A stretch of 50,295 nt of DNA, taken from assembly GCA_014764485.1 (NCBI GenBank), contig JACXWA010000121.1, positions 1-50,295 on the forward strand. Direction: 5' to 3'. The stretch is from Candidatus Sulfomarinibacter kjeldsenii. GTDB taxonomy: Bacteria; Acidobacteriota; Thermoanaerobaculia; Thermoanaerobaculales; Sulfomarinibacteraceae. Made by a program: the position numbers and the translations under genes. Positions 17,021 through 24,853 of the stretch are shown here, piece by piece. The notes under the pieces are model-generated. The model did no database searches and was not told where the DNA came from. It saw only the letters and a list, made by a program, of their open reading frames with translations. Numbering within the stretch: position 1 is the stretch's first letter; every line of letters starts with the position of its first letter.

Positions 17021-18640
17021 ATGCTTCGCCTGCATTTCCGGGGGCGCCTTCGGTTCCGTTTTCTTCACCGGCGCAGATGTCACAAACTGCCATACCGGGT
17101 TGCCATCCACCGTGTTCAGGGCCGAAGCTTCAATCTCCCTCCGGTGCGACGTGAGCAGCTCACCGAGCGAACACCCCGAGGCGGCCATGTCTAGGGCAGC
17201 GTAGGCTGAACAATCGCCACGGCTGAGATAGGCCTGCCATATGGATTCCCGGTATGCCGGCCGGTCGATGCGGAGATTACCGACACCTGCGAGACCGTCC
17301 AGGACAATTTGGAGACGCCGTCGTGCCTCTTTTCGCGTCAACATGGACTGGCGGGCGTAGGGCGTGTATGGCTTCGGCACGAGGACGTTAAACCCGGCGT
17401 GGAGGGTCCCGACCCGACCTCGTTCGCGGCCGCGGCCAACCATCATTTCCTGGACCTGGCGAAGGAGATCAACGATGCCGGTCACATCTTCATCCGTTTC
17501 GCCCGGAAGGCCAATGATGAAGTACATCTTGAGGCTATCGATCCCGCACCGGAGGGCCGTGTCGGCCGCTTCGAGGATGGCGGCGTTGGTGATCGGCTTA
17601 TTGAGTCGGCGTCGGAGCTGGTCGGTGCCAGTCTCGGGGGCGATCGTCACCGAGCGGGCGCCCGACTCGGCAAGAGGCCGCAAGATCTCTTCGCGCATCG
17701 CCGGTATCCGGAGTGAAGAGAGAGCGACCTCCAGATCACGATGGCGACACTCCTCGAGAATCTCGGCAAGCTCCGGGTGGTCACCGACTGCAGTGGCGAC
17801 GAATCCTACCCGATCTGTAATTTGTGCGATCCGTTCCACCTTCTCGAGAATTGCTTCGGAGGGGTAGCAGCGGAGACGACCGTAGTTGTAGCTGACCCAA
17901 CAATATTTACATTTTTCGGGACAACCGCGGGACATCTCTACCAGCCCGCGGCTGCGGTACTCAGTGTGCGGCGTGATGACGTGGGATGCCGGGAGCATTG
18001 CCGGGTCGGCCATGTGAGCCTCCCGTTTTTCGATCCGGCGTCGTTTCCCGTTGGGCCGGTGGTCCGCCCCGAGATGGTGGGCCGGCACGAAGTAACCGTC
18101 ACGATTCGCGAGCTCGAGCAACAATCGTCCGCGGTCTGGGTTTTCTCGGACCAGGGTGAGGAGTGGGGCCCACAGAAGCTCAGCAGACCCGAGGACGAAA
18201 ACGTCGATAACGGGTGCGAGCGGCAGAGGATTGATCGACGCCACCGCGCCTCCCAGAATCAGGAGAGGATGGCGATGGTTGCGTTGACCGCGGAGCCGCG
18301 GTATGCCGGCGGCGTCGAGGGTGGTTAGCACGTTGACTGCATCGAGCTCGAAGGAACAGCTCCAGGCGAGCACATCGAGATCGCCAAGGGCGCTCCCGGT
18401 TTCGAGGGTACGGCCAATAGCGATCGCCGGATCGGCGAAAAAGCGTTCGACGCCTACATCATCACAGGACGATGCAAGCTCCACCGCCCACTGAAACGCC
18501 AGTGAGGACATCCCGACCGAGTACGTATTCGGGTAGCCGACTCCGATTCGCAAGCCGCCGGCCGGGGTGACGTTCAGGACACGTCGCTCGGCTTCCAGAA
18601 GTTGACGATTGGCGTTATCCACTGCTAGAGGATAGTGCAC
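17009..18640 (-). CDS. B12-binding-type radical SAM protein (TIGR03960-like)
   Basis: The N-terminal half resembles the cobalamin-binding-like domain of this family (GYPNTYSVGMSSLAFQWA, LILGGAVASINPLPLAPVID). The radical SAM core has MSRGCPEKCKYCWV, with the C-x3-C-x2-C cluster motif at about residue 230, then TIAPETGTDQLRRRLNKPI and YFIIGLPGETDED. The substrate is not known to me. The protein is about 540 residues. The exact start is uncertain: the longest reading overlaps cmk, so a GTG at 18640 or 18622 is preferred. It is transcribed away from cmk. The C-terminus (AKHVKG) is encoded inside a repeat arm. Confidence 0.83.
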   Translation of the reverse strand: MHYPLAVDNANRQLLEAERRVLNVTPAGGLRIGVGYPNTYSVGMSSLAFQWAVELASSCDDVGVERFFADPAIAIGRTLETGSALGDLDVLAWSCSFELDAVNVLTTLDAAGIPRLRGQRNHRHPLLILGGAVASINPLPLAPVIDVFVLGSAELLWAPLLTLVRENPDRGRLLLELANRDGYFVPAHHLGADHRPNGKRRRIEKREAHMADPAMLPASHVITPHTEYRSRGLVEMSRGCPEKCKYCWVSYNYGRLRCYPSEAILEKVERIAQITDRVGFVATAVGDHPELAEILEECRHRDLEVALSSLRIPAMREEILRPLAESGARSVTIAPETGTDQLRRRLNKPITNAAILEAADTALRCGIDSLKMYFIIGLPGETDEDVTGIVDLLRQVQEMMVGRGRERGRVGTLHAGFNVLVPKPYTPYARQSMLTRKEARRRLQIVLDGLAGVGNLRIDRPAYRESIWQAYLSRGDCSAYAALDMAASGCSLGELLTSHRREIEASALNTVDGNPVWQFVTSAPVKKTEPKAPPEMQAKHVKG

Positions 18641-18684
18641 GCTGTACAATGTCGCCTCGCAGTTCGTGTTAAAGGACCCCGATT

Positions 18685-19392
18685 TTGGCAAACACTCCCC
18701 CCGAATCTAAAAACTCCAGACTCATCATCGCAATCGACGGACCCGCCGGCGCCGGCAAATCAACAGTCGCTTCGCAGCTTGCAAGCCGCCTTGGTATCCC
18801 GTATCTGGATACCGGCGCTATGTACCGTGCGGTTGGGCTGCTGGCGATGCAGGATGGGCTCGAGCCACCGTTTGACGAGGGAGCGGCAACGAGGGTCCTC
18901 GAGTTGATGGAGCGACACCGAATCGAGGTCGAGGCTGCGGATGGGGGAACGAAGATCATCGTCGATGGGCACGATGTGGGAGAGGAGATCCGGAGCCCTG
19001 AGTGCTCCTTGATGGCCTCGGCCGTGTCTGCTCTTGCCGACGTGCGGGAGGCTCTCGTTCCGCTTCAGCGTGAGTTGGGAATGCGCGACGGCGGAGTCAT
19101 GGAAGGGCGTGACATCGGTACGGTGGTTTTTCCGGACGCCGGTCTCAAGGTCTTTCTCACCGCGAGTGTTGATGAGCGGGCGCGCCGCCGTCTCGGGGAC
19201 CTCCGCGAACGTGATGTGGACACGAGCCTCGAGGAGGTTCGGGAACAGCAACAGCAACGTGACCTTCAGGACACCTCACGTGCTGAGTCGCCACTCCAGG
19301 TGGCGCGCGGATCGGTGGTCGTTGACACCACCGGGCTGACCCTTGACCAAGTGGTGGAGCGGTTGTTGGAGGAGGTCGCCCGAATCCGCTGA
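18685..19392 (+). CDS. cmk: Cytidylate kinase
   Basis: Phosphorylates CMP and dCMP using ATP. The P-loop IDGPAGAGKSTVA is followed by LDTGAMYRAVG, the CMP-binding segment EGRDIGTVVFPDA, and the lid region ARRRLGDLRERD. Length is 235 residues, as usual. The start is TTG, with AAGGA about nine bases upstream; no ATG or GTG fits. Cmk directly before rpsA is a widely conserved arrangement and supports both calls. Confidence 0.96.
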   Translation: MANTPPESKNSRLIIAIDGPAGAGKSTVASQLASRLGIPYLDTGAMYRAVGLLAMQDGLEPPFDEGAATRVLELMERHRIEVEAADGGTKIIVDGHDVGEEIRSPECSLMASAVSALADVREALVPLQRELGMRDGGVMEGRDIGTVVFPDAGLKVFLTASVDERARRRLGDLRERDVDTSLEEVREQQQQRDLQDTSRAESPLQVARGSVVVDTTGLTLDQVVERLLEEVARIR

Positions 19393-19402
19393 TTTTACCT
19401 GC

Positions 19403-19431
19403 TTGACTCAACGGGACAGAACCCGTAAGGT
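19403..19431 (+). promoter_or_regulatory. Sigma-70-type promoter before rpsA
   Basis: TTGACT (19403-19408), a 17-base spacer and TAAGGT (19426-19431) resemble a housekeeping promoter, leaving about 50 bases of leader before the rpsA start. The spacer contains a small ACGGG/CCCGT stem. Confidence 0.55.
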
Positions 19432-19488
19432 CATCAAATTACGGAGGCTAGGTTCATATGGGATGGATCTAGCAAGGAGGAAACGGTC

Positions 19489-21597
19489 TTGAGTATGGAC
19501 GCGGATATCAACGGTGAACAGGAACAGGGGAACGGGATGGACGAGCTTTCCATGGAGCAGCTCATGGAGTCCTCCCTACAGTCCCTCAAGGAAGGTGAGG
19601 TCGTTCATGGGACGGTCGTCGCCGTGGACAGCGACGAGGTGCTCGTAGACATCGGATACAAGTGCGAAGGCAGTGTTCCGGTAGCTGAGTTTACCGACCC
19701 GGAGACCAACGAGGTCGAGGTCAAGGTAAACGATGAGGTCGAGGTATATGTTGAACGCCTCGACGAATCGGAGGGCCGCGTACGACTGTCTCGCGATCGC
19801 GCCGCCAAGCTCAAAACCTGGCGCGCGATCGAAGACGCATACAAGGCCGGAACGCCGGTCAAAGGTCAGGTGCTCGACCGCGTCAAGGGAGGATTGTCGG
19901 TGGACATCGGAGTCCGCGCCTTCCTGCCAGGATCACTGGTCGATTTGCTGCCCAACCGCCGTCTCGAGGATTACCTCGAGCAGGAGGTCGAAGCGCGCAT
20001 CATCTCCTTCGACCGCCGCCGGTCCAACGTGGTGTTGTCGCGGAAGGCAATCCTCGAAGAAGCGCAGGGCGAGATCAAGGAGAAGACCATGGAAACCCTC
20101 GAGGAGGGTGGATTGGTCAACGGTGTGGTCAAGAATCTCACCGATTACGGGGTTTTCGTTGACCTCGGCGGTCTCGATGGTTTGCTCCACATTACCGACA
20201 TCTCCTGGGGCCGTGTGGGCCATCCATCCGAGTACTTCAAGGTCGGTGACGAGGTCGATGTGGTCGTGCTCCGCTTTGACCGTGAACGGGAACGAGTTTC
20301 TCTTGGTTATAAGCAGCGATTCGAGGACCCATGGATTCTGGTGCCCGAAAAATACCCGGTGGGTAAACGCGTTGACGGTAAGGTCGTCAGCATCGTCGAC
20401 TACGGCGCATTCGTCGTCCTCGAAGAAGGTGTCGAAGGCCTGATTCACGTCAGCGAAATGTCCTGGACAAAGAAAGTCAAAAACCCGCGGTCGATCCTGG
20501 AAATCGATGAAGAGGTCGGAGTCGTCGTCTCCGAAGTAGATCCTGATAAGAGGCGTTTGTCGCTGTCGTTGCGTGCCACCGAGCCCAATCCGTGGGAGCA
20601 GGTGGCGGAGACCTACAGCGTCGGAGCGACCATCAAGGGAACGGTTCGAAACCTCACAGATTTTGGAGCCTTCGTCGAAATCGTGCCGGGTGTCGACGGT
20701 CTGGTTCACATTTCGGACATGTCTTGGACCCGCCGCATAAACCATCCAAGTGAGGTGGTTCAGAAAGGCGACGATGTGGAGGCGGTCATCACCTCCGTCG
20801 ACTCGTACAACCAACGAATTTCCCTTTCCATGAAGGAGCTACTCCCCAATGAGTGGGAGGAGTACGCCAACTCTCACGGAGTCGGCGATGTATCGACGGG
20901 CAAGGTCACGAACGTTACGGATTTCGGTGTCTTCGTCGAGCTCGCGCCTGGAGTTGAAGGGCTTTGCCACATCTCCGAAATTGACCGTGACGAGGGACTC
21001 TCGCTGGCGGAAATGTTCACCGCAGGGCAGGCAGTCCGCTGTCGAATCCTCAGGGTCGACTGGCACGAAAGCCGCATCGGCCTTTCCATGCACTCAATCG
21101 AACAGGAAGGTGCGGAAGACGAGGCGACGGTCGAGGCCGTCGAGAGTGCGGCAACCGATACCGCGATGGCCGCCGCCCTGCGCGCCGGTGGTGTGGTCGA
21201 AGAAGAGGAGGCCACCGACGTTGAGGAGGCGGCCGGCGACGCGACCCAGGAAGAAGCCGACACCGAGGCGCTGGAAGCCGCGGCGGAAGACGAGACGGTT
21301 GAAGAGCCGGTAGAGACCGCGGCGGAAGAAGAAGCACCAGCCGAAGACGCAGCGACCGAAGAGCCGGTAGAGGCCGCGACAGAAGAAGAAGCAGCGGCCG
21401 AGGATGCGACGGTTGAAGAGGAAGTAGAGGCCGCGGCGGAACCGGTGGCAGAGGATGAGGACAAGGCCTCCGAGGAAGAGGCTTCAATCGAAGTCGAAGC
21501 AGTCGCTGAGGACAGTGACGCCGATCTGGGGGAGCCCGAGGAAGAGGTTGAAGCTACAGCCGAGCCTGAGGGCGATATCGAAGAGAAAAAAGACTGA
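19489..21597 (+). CDS. rpsA: 30S ribosomal protein S1 with a long acidic tail
   Basis: Binds mRNA and helps initiation on the 30S subunit. Six S1 domains can be followed, starting near residues 35, 122, 207, 292, 379 and 464, with repeated GxV..(T/V)DYGxFV or TDFGAFVE and GLxHISxMSW signatures. Residues about 540-702 are an unusual alanine/glutamate-rich tail (EEPVE, AAAEDA and similar units in tandem) probably unstructured. The start is TTG at 19489, because AAGGAGG lies eight bases before it; the ATG two codons later is too far from the site. It is followed by an HU/IHF gene, as rpsA is by ihfB in enterobacteria. Confidence 0.96.
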   Translation: MSMDADINGEQEQGNGMDELSMEQLMESSLQSLKEGEVVHGTVVAVDSDEVLVDIGYKCEGSVPVAEFTDPETNEVEVKVNDEVEVYVERLDESEGRVRLSRDRAAKLKTWRAIEDAYKAGTPVKGQVLDRVKGGLSVDIGVRAFLPGSLVDLLPNRRLEDYLEQEVEARIISFDRRRSNVVLSRKAILEEAQGEIKEKTMETLEEGGLVNGVVKNLTDYGVFVDLGGLDGLLHITDISWGRVGHPSEYFKVGDEVDVVVLRFDRERERVSLGYKQRFEDPWILVPEKYPVGKRVDGKVVSIVDYGAFVVLEEGVEGLIHVSEMSWTKKVKNPRSILEIDEEVGVVVSEVDPDKRRLSLSLRATEPNPWEQVAETYSVGATIKGTVRNLTDFGAFVEIVPGVDGLVHISDMSWTRRINHPSEVVQKGDDVEAVITSVDSYNQRISLSMKELLPNEWEEYANSHGVGDVSTGKVTNVTDFGVFVELAPGVEGLCHISEIDRDEGLSLAEMFTAGQAVRCRILRVDWHESRIGLSMHSIEQEGAEDEATVEAVESAATDTAMAAALRAGGVVEEEEATDVEEAAGDATQEEADTEALEAAAEDETVEEPVETAAEEEAPAEDAATEEPVEAATEEEAAAEDATVEEEVEAAAEPVAEDEDKASEEEASIEVEAVAEDSDADLGEPEEEVEATAEPEGDIEEKKD

Positions 21598-21639
21598 GGG
21601 CAGTCTTGCGGACTGTGGAGGAGCAAGGAGCACCGCAAA

Positions 21640-21924
21640 ATGACGATGACCAAAGCTGATCTTGTGGAGACGGTGGCTGACGCCGCGGACGTTCCCCGGA
21701 AACAGGCGGACGAGGTCGTTCAAGTGATATTGGAGAGTATTATCACGGCCCTTCGTCGCAACGAGAAAGTCGAGCTTCGAGGATTTGGATCCTTCCGGAT
21801 CCGGCAGCGGGGCGAGCGAACCGGTCGGAACCCAAAAACCGGTGAACAGGTACATGTGCCGCCAAAAAAGATCCCCTACTTCAAGCCCGGCAAGCATCTC
21901 AGGGAAGAATTGCTGCAGCAGTGA
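21640..21924 (+). CDS. HU/IHF family DNA-binding protein
   Basis: A 94-residue nucleoid-associated protein that bends DNA as a dimer. It shows the family start (TKADLVETVADAADVPRKQA), the signature GFGSFRIRQRGERTGRNPKTGE with the minor-groove arm, then VHVPPKKIPYFKPGKHLRE. ATG at 21640 has AAGGAG nine bases upstream. Position after rpsA favours the IHF beta-like branch, but IHF versus HU cannot be decided by eye. The next gene starts seven bases after its stop. Confidence 0.95.
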   Translation: MTMTKADLVETVADAADVPRKQADEVVQVILESIITALRRNEKVELRGFGSFRIRQRGERTGRNPKTGEQVHVPPKKIPYFKPGKHLREELLQQ

Positions 21925-21930
21925 ACGGCG

Positions 21931-22440
21931 GTGGTAGAGACTCTCTTCGCACCGTGGCGGCTCGAATACGTGTCGACAGCCGACAAACGTGATCGTAATG
22001 AGTGCATCTTCTGCGATGCGTTCGCATCTGCGGACGATCCCTCAACGCTGACTCTCCGGCGGGATCGACGCTCGTTCTCGCTTCTCAATCTCTATCCCTA
22101 TACAACGGGTCACGCCATGGTAGCTCCGATCCAACATTGCAGTGACCTGTCTGATATCGACGAAGTCACCCTGACTGAGATGATGCGGACGGCGCAGGAC
22201 CTGATGGTAGCGATGCGCGAGGAATACCACCCACACGGTTTCAACGTCGGTTTCAACATCGGCGAAGCCGCCGGCGCGGGAATTGAGGAGCACATTCACC
22301 TGCATGTAGTGCCCCGCTGGCGTGGAGACAACAATATGATGACTGTCGTCGGTGGGACTCGAGTCATTCCTGAAGATATCGGTCGCACCTTTGAGCGGAT
22401 GTCGGCAGCATTGAAAGATGCAGGGGAACAGCGCGTATGA
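21931..22440 (+). CDS. HIT family nucleotide hydrolase or transferase
   Basis: A histidine-triad protein with HIHLHVVPRW near residue 120 and a CIFC zinc-type pair near residue 26, followed by LLNLYPYTTGHAMVAP. Such proteins cleave or transfer on nucleotide phosphoanhydrides or phosphoramidates, including Ap4A; the substrate here is unknown. Length is 169 residues. The start is GTG at 21931. The stop overlaps the next gene by four bases (ATGA). Confidence 0.93.
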   Translation: MVETLFAPWRLEYVSTADKRDRNECIFCDAFASADDPSTLTLRRDRRSFSLLNLYPYTTGHAMVAPIQHCSDLSDIDEVTLTEMMRTAQDLMVAMREEYHPHGFNVGFNIGEAAGAGIEEHIHLHVVPRWRGDNNMMTVVGGTRVIPEDIGRTFERMSAALKDAGEQRV

Positions 22441-22919
22441 CCGCAAAAGAATCGAAATCACAGAAGAAGAGACCCGCTGATGCGGTGAAGGATCAAAAGG
22501 TCGAGGGAAAGAACCGGGCGTCGATTTCGCTATTACTTGGATCATGGTTCCTCCCTGGGTTTGGACACTGGAGGCTCGGCAAGAAGAGGCGAGCCGGAGT
22601 CTTCGCAGCCGTCGTTTTCTGTGCGTTCGTCACTGGAGTCTTTCTCCATGGCGAGGTTGGGACCCCAAAGCCCGCGAGCCCGTTCTCCTGGCTCGCAGCA
22701 TTCGCGTGTCTCGGGAACGGAATTCTGGCTGTCGGAAGGCTGGTGTGGCTGAACGGTCTCGGCGGCCTTGTAGGTGGTTTTCCATTCGGTCTCCAGGGCG
22801 GCGGAAGCCCGTCGGCGGCCGGTTTTGCGTATGGCAACACCTTCCTCTATACGGCAGGTCTCATGAATCTACTCGCGGTGCTCGACGTTTCGGACATCGC
22901 TCGCGGAGAGAAGGACTGA
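22437..22919 (+). CDS. DUF6677-like small membrane protein
   Basis: A 160-residue protein with a lysine-rich cytosolic start (about residues 1-28). A hydrophobic segment follows (LLLGSWFLPGFGHWRLGKKRRAG, with a G-x-G-H turn), then about three more membrane segments. The GFGHWRLGKKRRA pattern is typical of the family I associate with DUF6677. No function is known. The start overlaps the HIT gene (ATGA). The next gene starts one base after its stop. Confidence 0.7.
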   Translation: MTAKESKSQKKRPADAVKDQKVEGKNRASISLLLGSWFLPGFGHWRLGKKRRAGVFAAVVFCAFVTGVFLHGEVGTPKPASPFSWLAAFACLGNGILAVGRLVWLNGLGGLVGGFPFGLQGGGSPSAAGFAYGNTFLYTAGLMNLLAVLDVSDIARGEKD

Positions 22920-22920
22920 G

Positions 22921-23088
22921 ATGGATCACCTTCTCCTCATGATCTGGCACGCTCTGCTGGTTTCCGTGTTTTTCGCCTTTCTCTGGAGATCTACTTCCGT
23001 CGGGCGACGAAACCTGTTTTTGAAGACCTTCCTGATTATGGTGGTCGGGGCCGCCGCCTTGGGATGGCTGATGTTCCCGTTCCCCTGA
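22921..23088 (+). CDS. Small 55-residue membrane protein
   Basis: An ORF starting MDHLLLMIWHALLVSVFFAFLW and ending in PFPFP-like sequence (LMFPFP). It has two hydrophobic segments (about residues 4-21 and 36-53) separated by a short polar, arginine-containing loop (RSTSVGRRN). It begins one base after the preceding stop, suggesting translational coupling and a shared role with the DUF6677-like protein. The function is unknown. Confidence 0.6.
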   Translation: MDHLLLMIWHALLVSVFFAFLWRSTSVGRRNLFLKTFLIMVVGAAALGWLMFPFP

Positions 23089-23131
23089 TGGTTAGCCCGC
23101 GTTTCTCACTAACTTCCTGCTGCGGCCGCCG

Positions 23132-23154
23132 GAACACCGCACCCAGCGGTGTTC
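23132..23154. other. Perfect nine-base-pair intergenic hairpin
   Basis: GAACACCGC (23132-23140) and GCGGTGTTC (23146-23154) pair perfectly around an ACCCA loop. It lies in the roughly 100 bp gap before the VanZ-like gene. No T tract follows. It may act as a terminator, an RNA processing signal or a protein-binding palindrome. Confidence 0.55.
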
Positions 23155-23192
23155 TCTCGCCTCGCCGTCCTCGCGACGAAACCCGGTGAGAT

Positions 23193-23573
23193 ATGCGGGC
23201 TGGGCGGGTTCGAAGATTCGTGATCGTCGCAAATTTGGTGTACGCAGCCTCATTATTGTTTCTTGGGATCGTTCCTGACGTTCCTGCTGTTGCCGTTGAT
23301 ATCCCCGATTATGTTGCCCACGGGATTGCCTATGCGGCTCACACCGCCCTCATGTTTGCCCTGCTCCTACCTTCGATCGGAAGAGGCAACGCCGCGGTCT
23401 TGGCCTTTGTCGGAGCCGTAATATACGGTGGTCTAGTCGAGGCCCTGCAGTTCTTGCAACCGGCGCGCACCGTGGAGATTCGGGACATCCTCGCCAACTC
23501 GGTGGGTGCGGGAATGGCGGCGATAGTCCTCTACTTCGTAACCGCTCCGAGACCGACGGGTGGTAGTGGATGA
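23193..23573 (+). CDS. VanZ-like membrane protein
   Basis: A 126-residue protein with about four hydrophobic segments and VanZ-family features: DIPDYVAHGIAYAAHTALMFALL, YGGLVEALQFLQPARTVEIRDILANSVGAG. VanZ-like proteins are associated with envelope functions, and one is linked to teicoplanin resistance; the role here is unknown. The start is ATG, which is preceded by a GGTGA-like site. The stop overlaps the lpxB start (ATGA), so the two are coupled. Confidence 0.85.
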   Translation: MRAGRVRRFVIVANLVYAASLLFLGIVPDVPAVAVDIPDYVAHGIAYAAHTALMFALLLPSIGRGNAAVLAFVGAVIYGGLVEALQFLQPARTVEIRDILANSVGAGMAAIVLYFVTAPRPTGGSG

Positions 23574-24688
23574 GTATGAGAGACCTGATGGTGGTCGCTG
23601 GGGAGGTCTCGGGAGACATCCATGCAGGCAACATGCTCGCCGAACTCCAACAGAACAGTCCGGAGATCCGCGCCTTCGGAGTCGGAGGGGAACGGCTGGC
23701 GGCTGCAGGGCTCGACCTCGTGGCATCGACCGACGAGCTTGCCCACATGGGCCTGGTAGAGGTGTTGCGCGAACTCCCTCGTATACGGCAGGTCATGCGT
23801 CGACTGGTGGTCGAGGCCGAGCGTCGCCGACCTGCAGTGGCGGTATTGGTGGATTCTCCAGACTTCAACCTTCGCCTTGCAGCGCGTCTCCGGAGGCTCG
23901 ACATACCAGTCGTTCTTTATGTCTCGCCACAGCTCTGGGCGTGGCGGCGGGGTCGGGTTCGGACAGTGCGAAAGGTTGCACGAGAAGTCCTCTGCATCCT
24001 TCCGTTCGAGGTGCCGTTTTATGAGGCTCACAACGTGCACGCTCGTTACGTCGGGCATCCTTTGGTGGACGAAATCGATCGCGTCGGCCTCCTCGGTCGG
24101 ACTGCGAACCCGGAACCGGGATGGTTAGCCATGCTGCCGGGTTCGCGGGCGATGGAGGTCCGCCAGCTCCTGCCCGTGATGCTGCAGACTCTTCAAATGA
24201 TGCCGCCGTCGCAGGTCAAGGCAGCGGTGCTGGTCGAGGCTCCGGGGATGCAAGTGGAGATTGATGCCGTTCTCGCCGACTGCGCCGTCGATCCTCGACT
24301 TCGCCGGGTCCGCGGCGAGATGCGAAGGCGCGAGCTGTCAGGCTGCGAGCTGGCCTGGACGGCCTCCGGGACTGCCACCCTGGAGTGCGCCCTCCTCGGC
24401 GTGCCGATGGTCGTTGGATATCGGCTCCAACCGGTCTCCTATGCGCTGGCGAAGCTATTGGTAAGAGTGCCGAACGTCGCACTCGTCAATCTGATTGTGG
24501 GCAGAACCGTAGTTCCGGAACTTCTCCAAAACGCCTGGTGTGCGGATCGCCTGGCGGCAGTTACTTCAGAGATCTTCATTAGCGGTGTGGAAAGTCAAAA
24601 GGCCGGTTTGGCGGAAGCACGCGGGCTGCTCGGAAGCCCCGGAGCTTCGCGGCAAGCAGCGGAAGCGGTCGCGGAGTATTTTGGTTAG
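23570..24688 (+). CDS. lpxB: Lipid-A-disaccharide synthase
   Basis: A GT19 glycosyltransferase that joins UDP-diacylglucosamine and lipid X in lipid A synthesis on the inner membrane face. Family motifs: VAGEVSGDIHAGNML, GVGGERLAAAGLDL, SPDFNLRLAARLR, YVSPQLWAWRRGRV, LPFEVPFYEAHNV, YVGHPLVDEI, MLPGSRAMEVRQLLP and TASGTATLECALLGVPMVVGYRL. The 372-residue length is normal. The start ATG at 23570 overlaps the VanZ-like gene; a second ATG two codons on is possible. It marks the organism as LPS-producing. Confidence 0.97.
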   Translation: MSMRDLMVVAGEVSGDIHAGNMLAELQQNSPEIRAFGVGGERLAAAGLDLVASTDELAHMGLVEVLRELPRIRQVMRRLVVEAERRRPAVAVLVDSPDFNLRLAARLRRLDIPVVLYVSPQLWAWRRGRVRTVRKVAREVLCILPFEVPFYEAHNVHARYVGHPLVDEIDRVGLLGRTANPEPGWLAMLPGSRAMEVRQLLPVMLQTLQMMPPSQVKAAVLVEAPGMQVEIDAVLADCAVDPRLRRVRGEMRRRELSGCELAWTASGTATLECALLGVPMVVGYRLQPVSYALAKLLVRVPNVALVNLIVGRTVVPELLQNAWCADRLAAVTSEIFISGVESQKAGLAEARGLLGSPGASRQAAEAVAEYFG

Positions 24689-24717
24689 CCGGTCCTGAGT
24701 AGGGGCACGCGTCCCAC

Positions 24718-24799
24718 CGCTATCGCATTCGTTATCTCATCGGTATCGATTGGAAGGTGTTCTGCTGTGGCCATCGATAACGATAACGATCTGATAGCG
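24718..24799. repeat. Intergenic inverted repeat built from ATCGATAACG units
   Basis: The left arm 24718-24750 (CGCTATCGCATTCGTTATC onward) is imperfectly complementary to 24773-24799, which contains ATCGATAACGATAACGATC. The roughly 22-base centre contains GGAAGGTG. It sits between lpxB and rimO and could form a long hairpin. It is different from the AGTTAAGAGT elements. Confidence 0.65.
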
Positions 24800-24853
24800 A
24801 TAACGACCAGTGGTGAAGAAAAACCGGGGTAGAATCCCGAACCTGGAGGCTCG

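Noticed and set aside
21050-21653. Long minus-strand ORFs opposite the rpsA tail
   Set aside because: They are low-complexity Ser/Ala- or Pro/Leu-rich shadows of the acidic repeat region of rpsA.
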